Positions 25,905-35,304 of a stretch of 64,000 bases of DNA are shown here, in pieces. The stretch comes from UBA6136 sp964386975 (GTDB lineage: Bacteria; Pseudomonadota; Gammaproteobacteria; Methylococcales; Methylococcaceae). Position numbers and translations under genes: made by a program. The notes under the pieces were generated by a model, which was not told the DNA's origin, did no database searches, and saw only the letters and a program-made list of their open reading frames with translations. The stretch is taken from NCBI GenBank assembly GCA_964386975.1, contig CAYLUS010000002.1, forward strand, positions 68,344-132,343, written 5' to 3'. How positions within the stretch are numbered: position 1 is the first letter of the stretch; the number at the start of each line of letters is the position of its first letter.

Positions 25905-27194
25905 ATGCAAATGACCACCCGTCAGGCCATCTTCGCTGGGGTCCTCGGAAATACCCTGGAGTGGTACGACTTTGCGCTCTACGGCCATCTCTCCGTTTAC
26001 CTTGGTAGAACCTTCTTCCCAGAGGAGGACTCCAGCCTCCAGGTGCTGGTCACCTTCGCGGTCTTCAGCGTGAGTTTTTTCATGCGTCCCCTCGGAGCCC
26101 TCCTCTTCAGCGCCATTGGGGACCGTTTTGGCCGGCGTCGGGCGCTTTCCATCTCGATGATGGGCATGGCCATCCCCACGGCTGCAATCGGTCTTCTCCC
26201 AGGCTATGCCGCCATTGGCGGGTTTGCCGCCGTATTACTCATCGTTCTACGACTTTTCCAAGGCCTGGCCCTCGGGGGCGAGATGGGCGGGGCGGTCACT
26301 TACGTCATGGAACACACCCCATCCCGGAAAATCGGCATCGCCTCAAGCCTCATCCAATCCAGCACCTGCATGGGTCTGCTCCTGGGCACACTGATTGCCA
26401 GTGGATTGTCCTTCTTGCTGGATGAAACCGCTTTTGCAGAATGGGGCTGGCGCATCCCCTTTTTGCTGGGTCTAGTCGGTGGCTGGATCGGCCTCAGGAT
26501 CCGCCAGAAAATGCCTGAAAGTGCCCTCTATGAGGAAGCCAAGGCCCACAATCGGCTGCTGGGAAATCCCGTGCGCCATACCCTCCATCACCATAAGCGC
26601 GAAATACTGACCGGCATCCTGCTGCTCGGGCCCATGACCTGTGGCTTTTTTTTCGCATTCGTGTACTTCAACAGTTACATGATCTCGGCGCTCAAATTCA
26701 CCGCACTTCATGCGCTGTTGGTCACATCAGGCGGGCTGGTAACTTCGCTTGCCGTGACCCTCGTCGGCGGGGGACTGACTGATCGACTGGGCTTTAAAAG
26801 GATCCTTTCAATAGGCGCGGGGCTCCTGCTTGTCGCCACCCTTCCGCTGGCCATGAGCCTGTCGGGTCGCTTTGGATCGACCTTGATTTTGCCCGCTTTC
26901 TTTGGCTTTTCGGCCCTGCTTGGGCTCTACACCAGCGCCGCATTTGCCGGTGTCACCAGTCTGTTTAGAACCGAGGTTCGCTACAGCGGGGTCAGTCTTG
27001 CAGTCAATGTTGCCTCCCCGATCCTCGGAAGTACCGCACCCTTGCTCATGGCATGGCTGGTCAGAAATCAGGGTGCCGACGCCGGATTTACGATCTTTGG
27101 GATCTATTTGTGCGCCCTCTTTTGCCTGGCCGGGACGGCCATCGCCAAACTGGATCGCTGGGCCTTCAGAGGATGGGGGCCACAAAAGTCATAA
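25905..27194 (+). CDS. MFS transporter, metabolite:H+ symporter (ProP-like) family
   Basis: A 429-residue, 12-span carrier. GNTLEWYDFALYGHLS at the N-terminus and the loop 2-3 motif GDRFGRRRAL identify the metabolite:H+ symporter subfamily (ProP, KgtP, CitA relatives). FFMRPLGALLFSAIGD and RLFQGLALGGEMGGA are also typical. Substrate cannot be assigned. The ATG at 25905 has GGGA upstream; an in-frame ATG at 25872 would overlap gpsA by 17 bases. Confidence 0.88.
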   Translation: MQMTTRQAIFAGVLGNTLEWYDFALYGHLSVYLGRTFFPEEDSSLQVLVTFAVFSVSFFMRPLGALLFSAIGDRFGRRRALSISMMGMAIPTAAIGLLPGYAAIGGFAAVLLIVLRLFQGLALGGEMGGAVTYVMEHTPSRKIGIASSLIQSSTCMGLLLGTLIASGLSFLLDETAFAEWGWRIPFLLGLVGGWIGLRIRQKMPESALYEEAKAHNRLLGNPVRHTLHHHKREILTGILLLGPMTCGFFFAFVYFNSYMISALKFTALHALLVTSGGLVTSLAVTLVGGGLTDRLGFKRILSIGAGLLLVATLPLAMSLSGRFGSTLILPAFFGFSALLGLYTSAAFAGVTSLFRTEVRYSGVSLAVNVASPILGSTAPLLMAWLVRNQGADAGFTIFGIYLCALFCLAGTAIAKLDRWAFRGWGPQKS

Positions 27195-27289
27195 GCATTT
27201 AAAAAGTCGTACCGATTTATCGGATGCGGCCCTAGAATACGGCCAGCACTCAAACACTCCCTTTCGCGTTCCCTTTCCAGGCCACCGGC

Positions 27290-27874
27290 ATGCCCAAGAA
27301 GTTCCTTAAACGCCACCTTCCTGACCCGGCCAAAATTCGGGAGATCAAGTCCCTTCAGTTCCTCGGCGACCGGATTCATTCGCCGGACCTCTGGCATCTT
27401 AATCGGCGCTCCGTCTCCAAGGCCTTTGCCATTGGCCTGTGGGCGATGTACACCCCGCCGCTTCCCTGGCAACAAGTGATTGCCGGAATCGGCGCGGTCT
27501 ATTTTGGCGCCAATATTCCGATTGCGGTGGCCTTGGTATGGATTACCAACCCGATCACATGGCTGCCCATGTATTACTTTGCCTACCGGGTGGGCGCCTA
27601 TGCGCTTGGCACCCCCTCATTTGATTTCGACCAGTTCTCCGAATTCTTCAGTGTCGAGAAGGCGATGGAACTGGGGACGCCCCTGCTACTGGGCTGCTTC
27701 ATCCTGATGAACCTCGGGGCCGTGCTTGGCTATTTCGGAACCCAGTGGCTCTGGATTCGGTCCGTTCACCAGGCGCAAATTCGCAGGCGGCTCCGGAATC
27801 TTCCATTCGATAGCGCGCGAATGGCTCGGGAAACCTATTCCAGCTATAAGCGTTTTATTGATCAGCGCCATTGA
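27290..27874 (+). CDS. DUF2062 membrane protein
   Basis: A 194-residue DUF2062 protein. The family has a short cytosolic N-terminus followed by two to three membrane spans, with conserved RRSVSKAFAIGLWAMYTPPLPWQ and ANIPIAVALVWITNPITW. Function unknown; in other genomes it is often near competence or envelope genes. Here it precedes psd, whose start lies 65 bases downstream. Confidence 0.88.
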   Translation: MPKKFLKRHLPDPAKIREIKSLQFLGDRIHSPDLWHLNRRSVSKAFAIGLWAMYTPPLPWQQVIAGIGAVYFGANIPIAVALVWITNPITWLPMYYFAYRVGAYALGTPSFDFDQFSEFFSVEKAMELGTPLLLGCFILMNLGAVLGYFGTQWLWIRSVHQAQIRRRLRNLPFDSARMARETYSSYKRFIDQRH

Positions 27875-27938
27875 CAGTAAGCCAAACCCCCCTCACGAAC
27901 TCCCGGCCTTGGTACGGGAATCAACAACGCAAACCGTA

Positions 27939-28802
27939 ATGCACGTCCTTCTTGAGAAAGCCTTCATCGGGCTCCAGTTCATCCTGCCCCACCATGCCCT
28001 GTCTCGACTGATGGGCAGGTTGACTCAGTGCCGCATTGCCTTCGTCAAGAACCTGTTCATCGAGAACATCACGCGCATCTATGGCGTCAATCTCGCCGAG
28101 GCACAGCGGACCTCAGCGCGCGAGTACACCTGCTTTAACGACTTCTTCACCCGGGCCCTGAGCGCGGGCGCTCGACCCATTTGCAAAGGCCCCGGTCAGC
28201 TTGCAAGTCCAGCAGATGGGGCCGTCAGCCAGCTAGGAACGATTGACGATGGCAACCTGATTCAGGCCAAAGGCCGCACTTACTCATTGAGCGCGTTGCT
28301 GGGCCATCAAGACGACCTGACGTCACAGTTTGCCGGTGGCCATTTCCTGACCATCTATCTTTCGCCCCGCGACTACCACCGGCTGCACATGCCGATGCGT
28401 GGCGAACTCCGTCAGATGTTGCACATCCCCGGCCGTCTTTTCAGCGTCAACGATGCCACTGCGCGGGGTGTCGATCAGCTGTTTGCGCGCAACGAGCGTG
28501 TCGTGGCCGTATTTGACACCGCGGCGGGCCCGATGGCCCTGATACTGGTCGGCGCCATTTTTGTCGCCAGCATCGAGACCGTCTGGCATGGCATCGTAAC
28601 GCCGCCCCACACCCATGGTATCCAATCCTGGGATTACCCGAAGGGAGAGGTGGTTCTGGACAAAGGCGCCGAAATGGGCCGTTTCAATATGGGGTCCACC
28701 ATCATCGTCCTGTTCGGCAAAGACCGGATCGAGTGGGCACTGGGTCTCGCACCGGGCTCGGCAACCCAAGTCGGGGCAGAAATCGGCCACATCCGGCATT
28801 AG
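27939..28802 (+). CDS. psd: Phosphatidylserine decarboxylase
   Basis: Makes phosphatidylethanolamine from phosphatidylserine at the inner membrane. It is 287 residues, as is usual for the proteobacterial enzyme. Signatures: CFNDFFTRALS, ASPADGAVSQLG, YLSPRDYHRLHMP, and the autocleavage site MGST near residue 250, where the Ser becomes the pyruvoyl cofactor. The start at 27939 (MHVLLEKAFIGLQF) fits the family; the frame extends upstream into the DUF2062 gene without conservation. Confidence 0.96.
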   Translation: MHVLLEKAFIGLQFILPHHALSRLMGRLTQCRIAFVKNLFIENITRIYGVNLAEAQRTSAREYTCFNDFFTRALSAGARPICKGPGQLASPADGAVSQLGTIDDGNLIQAKGRTYSLSALLGHQDDLTSQFAGGHFLTIYLSPRDYHRLHMPMRGELRQMLHIPGRLFSVNDATARGVDQLFARNERVVAVFDTAAGPMALILVGAIFVASIETVWHGIVTPPHTHGIQSWDYPKGEVVLDKGAEMGRFNMGSTIIVLFGKDRIEWALGLAPGSATQVGAEIGHIRH

Positions 28803-28810
28803 AGTCAATT

Positions 28811-28841
28811 CCGGTTGGGCATTACCAGCTTCGCCAACCGG
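28811..28841 (+). terminator. Hairpin downstream of psd
   Basis: Eight-base arms CCGGTTGG / CCAACCGG around a 15-base loop, starting nine bases after the psd stop. No T-run follows, so it may be a processing or Rho-assisted end. Confidence 0.4.
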
Positions 28842-29074
28842 TCAGCCAATGCAGCTGAGGCATATGCCACATTCACTCGGGTATCCGCGCATGCGCTGCT
28901 TCCTTATTTGCCCGGCGCCTGCTCTAGCCGGCTGCTGAACCCCCCGGACTCTCTCTCATAAGATCCCGAAAATCAAGACTGGCCCGATGATTGCTTAACT
29001 TCTTGCGATCACGAACCGCCAGATCCGCGTCCTTCGCATTGTTGGCGGCCACAAAACGTCAGAGAGAAGGTGCA

Positions 29075-29530
29075 ATGGAAAAACAAACCACCCAAAAAGT
29101 CAGCGCAGGCCACCGCTATGGACATTGGCTGATCACCGGCGCCCCCCAACGGATAGGCGGGGACACCCGCTACCCCTGCCAGTGCGTGTGCGGTAAGGAA
29201 AAACTGGTTTCCGCCATCACACTTCGTAATGGCTCATCGACGAGCTGCGGCTGCCAGAGAAAAGACCGAATTCCAAAGATGACTGATTTTGAGCTCAGGC
29301 CAACCCCTCCGGATATTCAGGAAATCTTCCAGCTGATCAGCGAAGGATGCCTGCCGCCTGCTGATCAATTCAGCATGAGTGATGGCGCGCCGGCATGGAC
29401 TTTACCTGGAATTGCCAAGATCCTCGGCGTGGCAAAACCGGAGTTGCTCGCATTACTGAGAGAGGGAGGACCCCGCTTCAGTGCTGTCCCGAACTCGCAC
29501 CTGCCGGAGCCTTTCCGGGTCGTTGCCTGA
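29075..29530 (+). CDS. Small Cys-rich DNA-binding-like protein (phage-type zinc motif)
   Basis: A 151-residue protein with a good ribosome site (AGAAGG six bases before the ATG). The N-terminal part holds four or five Cys in the pattern C-x-C-x-CG ... SCGC (residues ~40-70), a putative zinc-binding arrangement I associate with phage and mobile-element proteins. The C-terminal part (WTLPGIAKILGVAKPELLALL) looks like a helix-turn-helix. No precise family recognised. It converges on a lipoprotein gene nine bases away. Confidence 0.6.
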   Translation: MEKQTTQKVSAGHRYGHWLITGAPQRIGGDTRYPCQCVCGKEKLVSAITLRNGSSTSCGCQRKDRIPKMTDFELRPTPPDIQEIFQLISEGCLPPADQFSMSDGAPAWTLPGIAKILGVAKPELLALLREGGPRFSAVPNSHLPEPFRVVA

Positions 29531-29550
29531 GGCGCCCGCTAGCGGGCGCC
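29531..29550. terminator. 20-bp perfect palindrome at convergent gene ends
   Basis: GGCGCCCGCT followed by its exact complement, immediately after the stop of the plus-strand gene and containing the stop codon of the minus-strand lipoprotein gene. It could end both transcripts, but it has no T-run. Confidence 0.45.
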
Positions 29551-30156
29551 CGGAAGCCCCTCACCGCCTAAAAGCTCAGGGCGGGGGGGCGACCACTGCA
29601 GGTCAATCGAGTCTCCGCCCTTCAAGCGGACCTTCTGCATGACGGAGCCGTCTTCCTCCTGCGCGTCATTCACTCCATACATGAAGTCATAGTAATCGTG
29701 GTCACGGCCCAGCCAGCGGGTCTTGGCGACGATCAGATACTCTCCGTTACCGACCTGGGTGAACTGAAAATCGCCATCCTCATCACAGCGCGAGGTCTTG
29801 GTAGTGCTGTAAAAGGCTTCCGCCCCGGCGAACTGGACGGGTGATTCCCGGGCATCCATTCTGAAAGCACTGTTGATGGAACCGTACTTGCCCGAATCAA
29901 GCTCATAAAAAATCCGCGCCCATTCCTTGGCATAAGGGGTTGCCGGTACCAGGCTGACGACACTTCCCGCACAACTCACCAAAGTACCACTGGCCAACTG
30001 AACCATGATCCGCCCGGACACCTGGTTGCTGCCAGGCGCCAGCATGACTCTTGCCTTGGCAGCATCAAAAGGAACGGCAATTCTGACCGGCGCCTTCGAA
30101 GAACATCCGGGAAGGAAAACGAGCCCGCAGGCAATCAGGGCAAAGGTCTTGTTCAA
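29539..30156 (-). CDS. Hypothetical lipoprotein
   Basis: A 205-residue predicted lipoprotein with lipobox FLPGCSS (Cys18). The body looks beta-rich. The stretch CDEDGDFQFTQVGNGEYLIVAKT resembles transthyretin/carboxypeptidase-regulatory-like repeats, and an extra Cys pair may form a disulfide (SCAGS and SRCDE). No known family. The stop codon is inside a palindrome shared with the convergent gene. Confidence 0.7.
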   Translation of the reverse strand: MNKTFALIACGLVFLPGCSSKAPVRIAVPFDAAKARVMLAPGSNQVSGRIMVQLASGTLVSCAGSVVSLVPATPYAKEWARIFYELDSGKYGSINSAFRMDARESPVQFAGAEAFYSTTKTSRCDEDGDFQFTQVGNGEYLIVAKTRWLGRDHDYYDFMYGVNDAQEEDGSVMQKVRLKGGDSIDLQWSPPRPELLGGEGLPGAR

Positions 30157-30359
30157 GGGGGCATCCAGTGAGGGTTGAGGGTGACTTCGATTCTAGCAAA
30201 TGGTCCTGCACCTTGAGTGCAGGTGCTTCACCCCCACCAGAGGCAGGGCTCGACTGCCCGTCAGTCGATGACAGGAACTTTTAGACAACGCAATCTTTCA
30301 AAGGGTTGAAAGGCACACGGAGTGCCATTTCAGCTAAGTCAAGGCGTGAGGAAGAGTGC

Positions 30360-30560
30360 ATGGACATGAGAAAAGACCGTCTCATAACCCGGGAACTCCT
30401 GGATTGTTACCGTCGAGACATCTTCAGCGCCCATCCGGTGTTCTCGGATAGGGCCATCCAGTCCCTCAAAGAGAGCATTGAGCGAGGGACCGATTTTGAC
30501 TGTGAGGCTACCCGGATCAGCGCAATCAGCCTGTATTGTTCTATTTCGGGTAACAACTGA
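30360..30560 (+). CDS. Small hypothetical protein
   Basis: A possible 66-residue protein starting MDMRKDRLITRELLDCYRRD, with GAGGAA six bases before the ATG. It is mostly polar and helical, and no family was recognised. It is supported only by its ribosome site and its position in an otherwise empty stretch (30157-30662). Confidence 0.4.
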   Translation: MDMRKDRLITRELLDCYRRDIFSAHPVFSDRAIQSLKESIERGTDFDCEATRISAISLYCSISGNN

Positions 30561-30662
30561 TCAGGAAATGGCGGCGTGTCAGAGGCTCGCTGCCCGGCAA
30601 GACTGGTTAAAATGCATGGGTCATTCTGACCACGGGGTCAGCCCGCCGCCAGAGAGAATCCC

Positions 30663-31550
30663 ATGCAACTTGACGTCATTCGCGAATTTGACCTGAACCG
30701 ATGGTCTCCTGAGGTCGATGAAGCCCCAATCGTTCGCTGCGAGGCAGACCTTGAATCAGGCAAAGTGCTTTACTTTCCTAATCTCGGCTTTCCCTTCTTG
30801 GAGGCGGAGCAGCGTTTTCTTTCCGAACAATGGTCAGATGGCAAATCCAAGAACATCAGTTACCGGGGGTCGCGCCATAGCCTTCAGGGCGCCCGCGGCT
30901 CACAGGCGGATCAGGACGCGCTGGAATCCCTGATCGCCCGTTTCTGCGTCAACGCCAAATCGCTGGTCGATGCCCTGTTTCCGGCCTACCGGCCCTACCT
31001 GAAAACGGGCTTCACTTCCTATCGGACGGCGCAGGTTGAAGGCCGGGTTACCAGCTGGCGCAAAGACGATACGCGGCTTCATGTGGACTCCTTTCCCTCC
31101 AACCCAACCCAGGGAACGCGGTTGCTGCGCGTCTTTACCAACGTAAACCCGGCAGGCATCCCAAGGATCTGGCGCGTTGGAGAGCCGTTCAGGGACCATG
31201 CCCAACGGTTCCTACCCAAGGCGAGTCAACCCTTTCCAGGGTCTGCATGGCTTCTGGAAAAAATCGGCATCACCAAGGCGCGTCGCTCTCTGTATGACCA
31301 CTATATGGGACAGCTTCATGACCTCGGGAAAGCCGATCTCGACTACCAGGCCCATGCGCCACAACTCACGTTTCAATTCCCCCCCGGGAGTTCCTGGGTC
31401 GTTTTCTCAGATCAAGTATTGCATGCCGTCATGGCGGGACAATTCATGCTGGAACAAACCTTTTACCTGTCCCCCGACCACCTCATTCAACCCGAGCTCG
31501 GACCCTTGAGGGTGCTTGAGAGCCTGACCGGTAAACCCCTTCGGAATTAA
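30663..31550 (+). CDS. kdoO: Kdo hydroxylase (Fe(II)/2-oxoglutarate dioxygenase)
   Basis: A 295-residue protein of the Kdo hydroxylase family, which hydroxylates the 3-deoxy-D-manno-octulosonic acid residue of lipid A-core to Ko. Iron-ligand candidates are the H-x-D of DTRLHVDSFPSNP and a distal His in QVLHAVMAGQFMLEQTF. The opening LYFPNLGFPFLEAE and KNISYRGSRHSLQG are family features. It is monofunctional here, with no LPS genes adjacent. The nitroreductase gene follows 9 bases later. Confidence 0.88.
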   Translation: MQLDVIREFDLNRWSPEVDEAPIVRCEADLESGKVLYFPNLGFPFLEAEQRFLSEQWSDGKSKNISYRGSRHSLQGARGSQADQDALESLIARFCVNAKSLVDALFPAYRPYLKTGFTSYRTAQVEGRVTSWRKDDTRLHVDSFPSNPTQGTRLLRVFTNVNPAGIPRIWRVGEPFRDHAQRFLPKASQPFPGSAWLLEKIGITKARRSLYDHYMGQLHDLGKADLDYQAHAPQLTFQFPPGSSWVVFSDQVLHAVMAGQFMLEQTFYLSPDHLIQPELGPLRVLESLTGKPLRN

Positions 31551-31559
31551 ATAGACCCC

Positions 31560-32159
31560 ATGTTTCCCAAAGACGCCATCACCGAGACCCCGATTCATCC
31601 CGCGCTGGCCCAACGCTGGAGCGGCAGGGCATTTGACCCTAATCGTGCGGTCGAAGCCAAAACACTCATTCAGCTGTTCGAGGCCGCCCGCTGGAGCCCC
31701 TCGGCAAGCAACCAGCAACCGTGGCGCCTGACGGTCTGGGATCGAAATGAGGACTTCCAGCAGTGGAGCCGCGCCTTCGAGTGCCTGACCGGCTTCAACC
31801 GGACCTGGGCCTGCCACGCGCCGCTGCTGATGCTCGCCGCTGCCGAGACCGCTTCCAGTGAGGGCAAACCCAACCGCTGGGCCCCTTATGATTGCGGTGC
31901 GGCGATGATGAGTCTTTCCGTTGAAGCCACCGCGCTCGGGCTGATGGTCCATCAGATGGGCGGCTTTGATCGCCTAGCCATCCAGCAGGCCTTCGAGCTG
32001 CCAGAGAGCGTCGAGCCAATGTCCATCCTGGCCGTGGGCTATCAACTGCCTGAGGGTCTCATCCCGCAGGATCTTATGGAGCGGGAATTCGCCGAACGCA
32101 CGCGCAAGCCACTTGAAAGCCTGATTTTTAAGGGATCCTGGGGCCGGCCGTTCCGCTAA
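31560..32159 (+). CDS. Nitroreductase-family FMN oxidoreductase
   Basis: A 199-residue nitroreductase-fold protein. The FMN-binding start is ARWSPSASNQQPWRLTVWD, and the later YDCGAAMMSLSVEATALGLMVHQMGGFD matches the family. These enzymes reduce nitro groups, quinones or enones with NAD(P)H; the natural substrate is unknown. It is probably co-transcribed with kdoO and perhaps with the HTTM gene 71 bases downstream. Confidence 0.9.
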   Translation: MFPKDAITETPIHPALAQRWSGRAFDPNRAVEAKTLIQLFEAARWSPSASNQQPWRLTVWDRNEDFQQWSRAFECLTGFNRTWACHAPLLMLAAAETASSEGKPNRWAPYDCGAAMMSLSVEATALGLMVHQMGGFDRLAIQQAFELPESVEPMSILAVGYQLPEGLIPQDLMEREFAERTRKPLESLIFKGSWGRPFR

Positions 32160-32230
32160 AACACAGACTGCGTCAGCGTTAGCGCTGAAGACTGAAGCCC
32201 CCCACGTGAGCCACCCTGCCATGCCTTCCC

Positions 32231-34165
32231 ATGCTGCAACGACTGATCCGATTTCTTGAACAACAATTGACACGCAAGGTCCCGGCAACCGGCCTTGCCC
32301 TCTTCCGCATCGGATTTTCGCTGGTCGCGCTTCAGGAGGTGCTCTTCCTCTTTTATTTCAGGCATCTGATCTTTGATCCGACGCCCTACCTCGATCGGGC
32401 CTCTCCGGTCCTGCATGCCGTGATTTTGGCTTGGGCGGGAGTCCTGATCGCTCTGCTTTTAGGCTACAGGACCCGCCAAGCCGCCCTCGCCAATTACCTT
32501 CTGTGGATCACATTCGTGGTCTTTACGCCCCTGTGGCAGGATTTTGACGGGGGTTTTGACCAGCTCATGACCGGCAGCAGTCTACTGCTGGTCTTTTTAC
32601 CGTCAGAGCGCCGTTTTTCTCTGGATCAATTGCGCTGGCGCCTGCGCTACTCAAGCCTCAGCCAGCGCTACCAACCTGAGCAAACGGTTTCGCCCCTGGC
32701 CTACAGCGTGCCGGTCTTCCTGAGCCTCGGGCTGATGTACCTGGACTCCGGACTGCACAAGCTCTCCTCGGAATTCTGGCGAAACGGCATGGGCGGCTGG
32801 CTGCCGCCCACCCATCCCTACTACCAGTCACCCCTGGATCTCAGCGCGGTCTTGAATCACAAGACGCTGCAGCAGCTGATCGGCTATGCCGTAATGGGCT
32901 TTCAGCTGGGTTTCATTTTCCTCTTCTGGCGCAAGGCATTTCGAATTCCGATCCTGATTCTGGGCGTTGGCTTTCATGTCGGCATCATTCTGGCCCTCAA
33001 TGTTTACCCCTTCGGATTCGCCATGCTGGTCCACTATCTGCTAGAGGTTCCTTTCCGCGCGTGGCATGGTCTTGGACGGGTGATTCGGGTCCGACAACCG
33101 ACTCTGACCGTGTTCTACGACCAGCAGTGCCCGCTCTGCAACCGCACCGTCATCATTCTTGAACATTTCGATATCCGCCATGCGGTCGCCTTTAAAGGGC
33201 TTCAGTCCTACCGAACGTCCTACCCGTTGCTGTCGCAAATCTCCGAAACGGATCTCCTCAGAGACCTGTATGCCCTCGACCCACAGGGTCAAATCAGCCA
33301 GGGCGTCGACACCTACATCAAAATCCTTTTGGCCACCGGCTATGGCGCGCCGATCGGGTGGCTGCTTCGCGTGCCGGGGATCTATCACCTGGCCAAGGCG
33401 CGCTACCGCGCCATCGCCGACAATCGTATCCGCAAGGACTGTGGACCCGACTGTGCGCTCGATGCCATACCTGATTTTGAGGATGAACGGCCATTTCCCG
33501 GCTTCTTCAAGCGCCACACTCGAACGGATCGGGCCACCGCCACCCGCATCGCCAAGGTTCTGGTTGTCCTTCTGGTCCTGCAACTCAACAGTACCATCCA
33601 CTATGCGCTCCTGTACCGCTGGGCAGGATCCCAACCCAAGGACCCGGCGCTGGTAGTCCTGGATCAGGCCAGCGATGCGCTGATCAATGTGTCGCACACC
33701 CTGTTTGGGATTTCGCCGCATGCGCTCTACATGCATGATCACTTTGATGATTACAACCGAATCGTCGCGATCACCTACAAAAACCCGGACGGCATCGAGA
33801 CATGGCTGCCCTTTGTCAACACCGAGGGGCGGCTTCTCAGCCCCTTTTGGGGCCGCATTCAGTCCATGTGGGCCAACGTTGCGATTACCTCCCACATGAG
33901 TCCCGACCGGCTTGAGAAATTTACCCGCAAGGTGACCGCATTCATGGCACCCGATCTGGGTATTCCCCTTGAGGGGGCCGAGTTCCTGATCAAGGTCAAG
34001 TCAGTGGAGGCCCCCACCGATTGGGTCTTCGATCTTCGCCATCTCAACAGCCAAGGGGCCTGGTCAAACCTTGGAACGCTGAAGTGGGAAACAGGCCTTG
34101 CCCATCTCCACCTCCAGCCGCATGCCCTTGATCCGGTCGGGGAGAACGCTGACCGGCATCACTGA
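32231..34165 (+). CDS. HTTM-DCC (DUF393) fusion membrane protein
   Basis: A 644-residue multi-domain protein. Residues ~1-285 form an HTTM (vitamin K-dependent carboxylase-like) membrane domain with several spans, including GLMYLDSGLHKLSSEFWRNG. Residues ~292-410 form a DUF393/DCC thiol-oxidoreductase-like domain with YDQQCPLCNRTV. A further membrane span (VLVVLLVLQLNSTIHYALL, ~residue 445) leads to a C-terminal soluble domain of about 170 residues, probably periplasmic. HTTM and DCC are often adjacent or fused in bacteria; the function is not established. Confidence 0.85.
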   Translation: MLQRLIRFLEQQLTRKVPATGLALFRIGFSLVALQEVLFLFYFRHLIFDPTPYLDRASPVLHAVILAWAGVLIALLLGYRTRQAALANYLLWITFVVFTPLWQDFDGGFDQLMTGSSLLLVFLPSERRFSLDQLRWRLRYSSLSQRYQPEQTVSPLAYSVPVFLSLGLMYLDSGLHKLSSEFWRNGMGGWLPPTHPYYQSPLDLSAVLNHKTLQQLIGYAVMGFQLGFIFLFWRKAFRIPILILGVGFHVGIILALNVYPFGFAMLVHYLLEVPFRAWHGLGRVIRVRQPTLTVFYDQQCPLCNRTVIILEHFDIRHAVAFKGLQSYRTSYPLLSQISETDLLRDLYALDPQGQISQGVDTYIKILLATGYGAPIGWLLRVPGIYHLAKARYRAIADNRIRKDCGPDCALDAIPDFEDERPFPGFFKRHTRTDRATATRIAKVLVVLLVLQLNSTIHYALLYRWAGSQPKDPALVVLDQASDALINVSHTLFGISPHALYMHDHFDDYNRIVAITYKNPDGIETWLPFVNTEGRLLSPFWGRIQSMWANVAITSHMSPDRLEKFTRKVTAFMAPDLGIPLEGAEFLIKVKSVEAPTDWVFDLRHLNSQGAWSNLGTLKWETGLAHLHLQPHALDPVGENADRHH

Positions 34166-34191
34166 AAGGCATCACCACGAGCGACCGCGCG

Positions 34192-35259
34192 CTATGGCGG
34201 ACGATGGTCGGCCACCGCGTCAAGAGCCCTTTCAAAGCCGGATGGCAGCGGCTGATCCGGCCGGTCGATCCAGCTGATGATGTCATCGAGCGGGATGTCT
34301 CCCCTCAAATCGCGTATCAGCATATGGAAGCCATTCGGATAGAGCGCCATCCGAATGTTGCTTCGGTCCTTGAGCTTGAACGCCATTTCCTCAATGGGTT
34401 TGCGCGGAATCACCTGATCCTTTTCTCCATAAAGGATCAGTTGTCGAACATCGATCGCACCGACCCGGCGCTGAGCCAGGTCCATCAGGCCCACAAGACC
34501 CTCGATGGTGTCGAACCGGGTGGCTTTGATGACCCAGGGATCGCGGCCCAACGCCCGAAGCATCTCAAGATTGTCCGATGCCTGTATTTTGAGTCCACCC
34601 CCCGTAACGCGGACATCCGGCAGCAAGCTGGAGGTCATCGCCAGCAGCGCGACCTGGTACCAGGGCATGGTCTCCCTCGACCAGACCGCCGGCGCAACCA
34701 GGATCACACCCGCGACGTTGGGCGGGGTGTTAAGGGTAAACGCACTGATCGCGACAGCTCCACCCATGCTCTGACCCAAAAGGTAAAGGGGGATGCCCGG
34801 ATAACCACGACGCACCGCACGGACCAATGCCGTCAGATCACGCCCATATTGAAGCTGTCCGGCCCAAAGTCCCATTTCAGGGGCCATGCCAAAGCCCCGC
34901 TGGTCATAGGCGATCAGACCCAGGCCCTGGCTTACGAAATAGTGCCCGGTGGATTCAAACGCGCGTCCATAGTCATTGAACCCGTGAACACCGATCACAA
35001 GCGCCCGCGGCGGCCGCGTTTGGGGAAACCAGGAGCGAATGGGTAGAGTGGCCCCATCCGAGGTCACAAAATGGGAGCGCCCCAGAAAAACATCCTCGGG
35101 ACCTTTTTCAGGGACTTCCCGCGCACTCGCCATTGCTGACAGCAAGAGGCCGAAACCTGCGGCCCAAAAGCGAATCCCGAAGGCATTTGTCTGCCGCGGG
35201 TCGAGTCCTTGCGAGCGGGCTGGTAAGCTATGGCAGCACATCGCATTGACCCAGGTCAT
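34192..35259 (-). CDS. Exported alpha/beta hydrolase (monoacylglycerol lipase-like)
   Basis: A 355-residue alpha/beta hydrolase, 'serine aminopeptidase S33'/monoacylglycerol-lipase type. A hydrophobic segment FWAAGFGLLLSAMASA near the N-terminus suggests export. Catalytic elements: the nucleophile elbow LLGQSMGGAVA, the Asp region LILYGEKDQVIP, and His in YPNGFHMLIRD. Oxyanion-side motif VHGFNDYGRAF. I chose the start at 35259 (MTWVNAM, GGGG upstream); the frame is open further upstream to 35415, into the divergent acyltransferase gene. Likely a phospholipid or glyceride esterase, fitting the neighbouring aas-lplT. Confidence 0.8.
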   Translation of the reverse strand: MTWVNAMCCHSLPARSQGLDPRQTNAFGIRFWAAGFGLLLSAMASAREVPEKGPEDVFLGRSHFVTSDGATLPIRSWFPQTRPPRALVIGVHGFNDYGRAFESTGHYFVSQGLGLIAYDQRGFGMAPEMGLWAGQLQYGRDLTALVRAVRRGYPGIPLYLLGQSMGGAVAISAFTLNTPPNVAGVILVAPAVWSRETMPWYQVALLAMTSSLLPDVRVTGGGLKIQASDNLEMLRALGRDPWVIKATRFDTIEGLVGLMDLAQRRVGAIDVRQLILYGEKDQVIPRKPIEEMAFKLKDRSNIRMALYPNGFHMLIRDLRGDIPLDDIISWIDRPDQPLPSGFERALDAVADHRPP

Positions 35260-35304
35260 CTCAGACCCCCTCCAAAAAACCCAAATGCGCGCGCCGCTCT
35301 CACC

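Noticed and set aside
30205..30223. Hairpin CCTGCAC-CTTGA-GTGCAGG before the 66-codon gene
   Set aside because: Seven-base stem without a T-run or clear gene context; could be chance.
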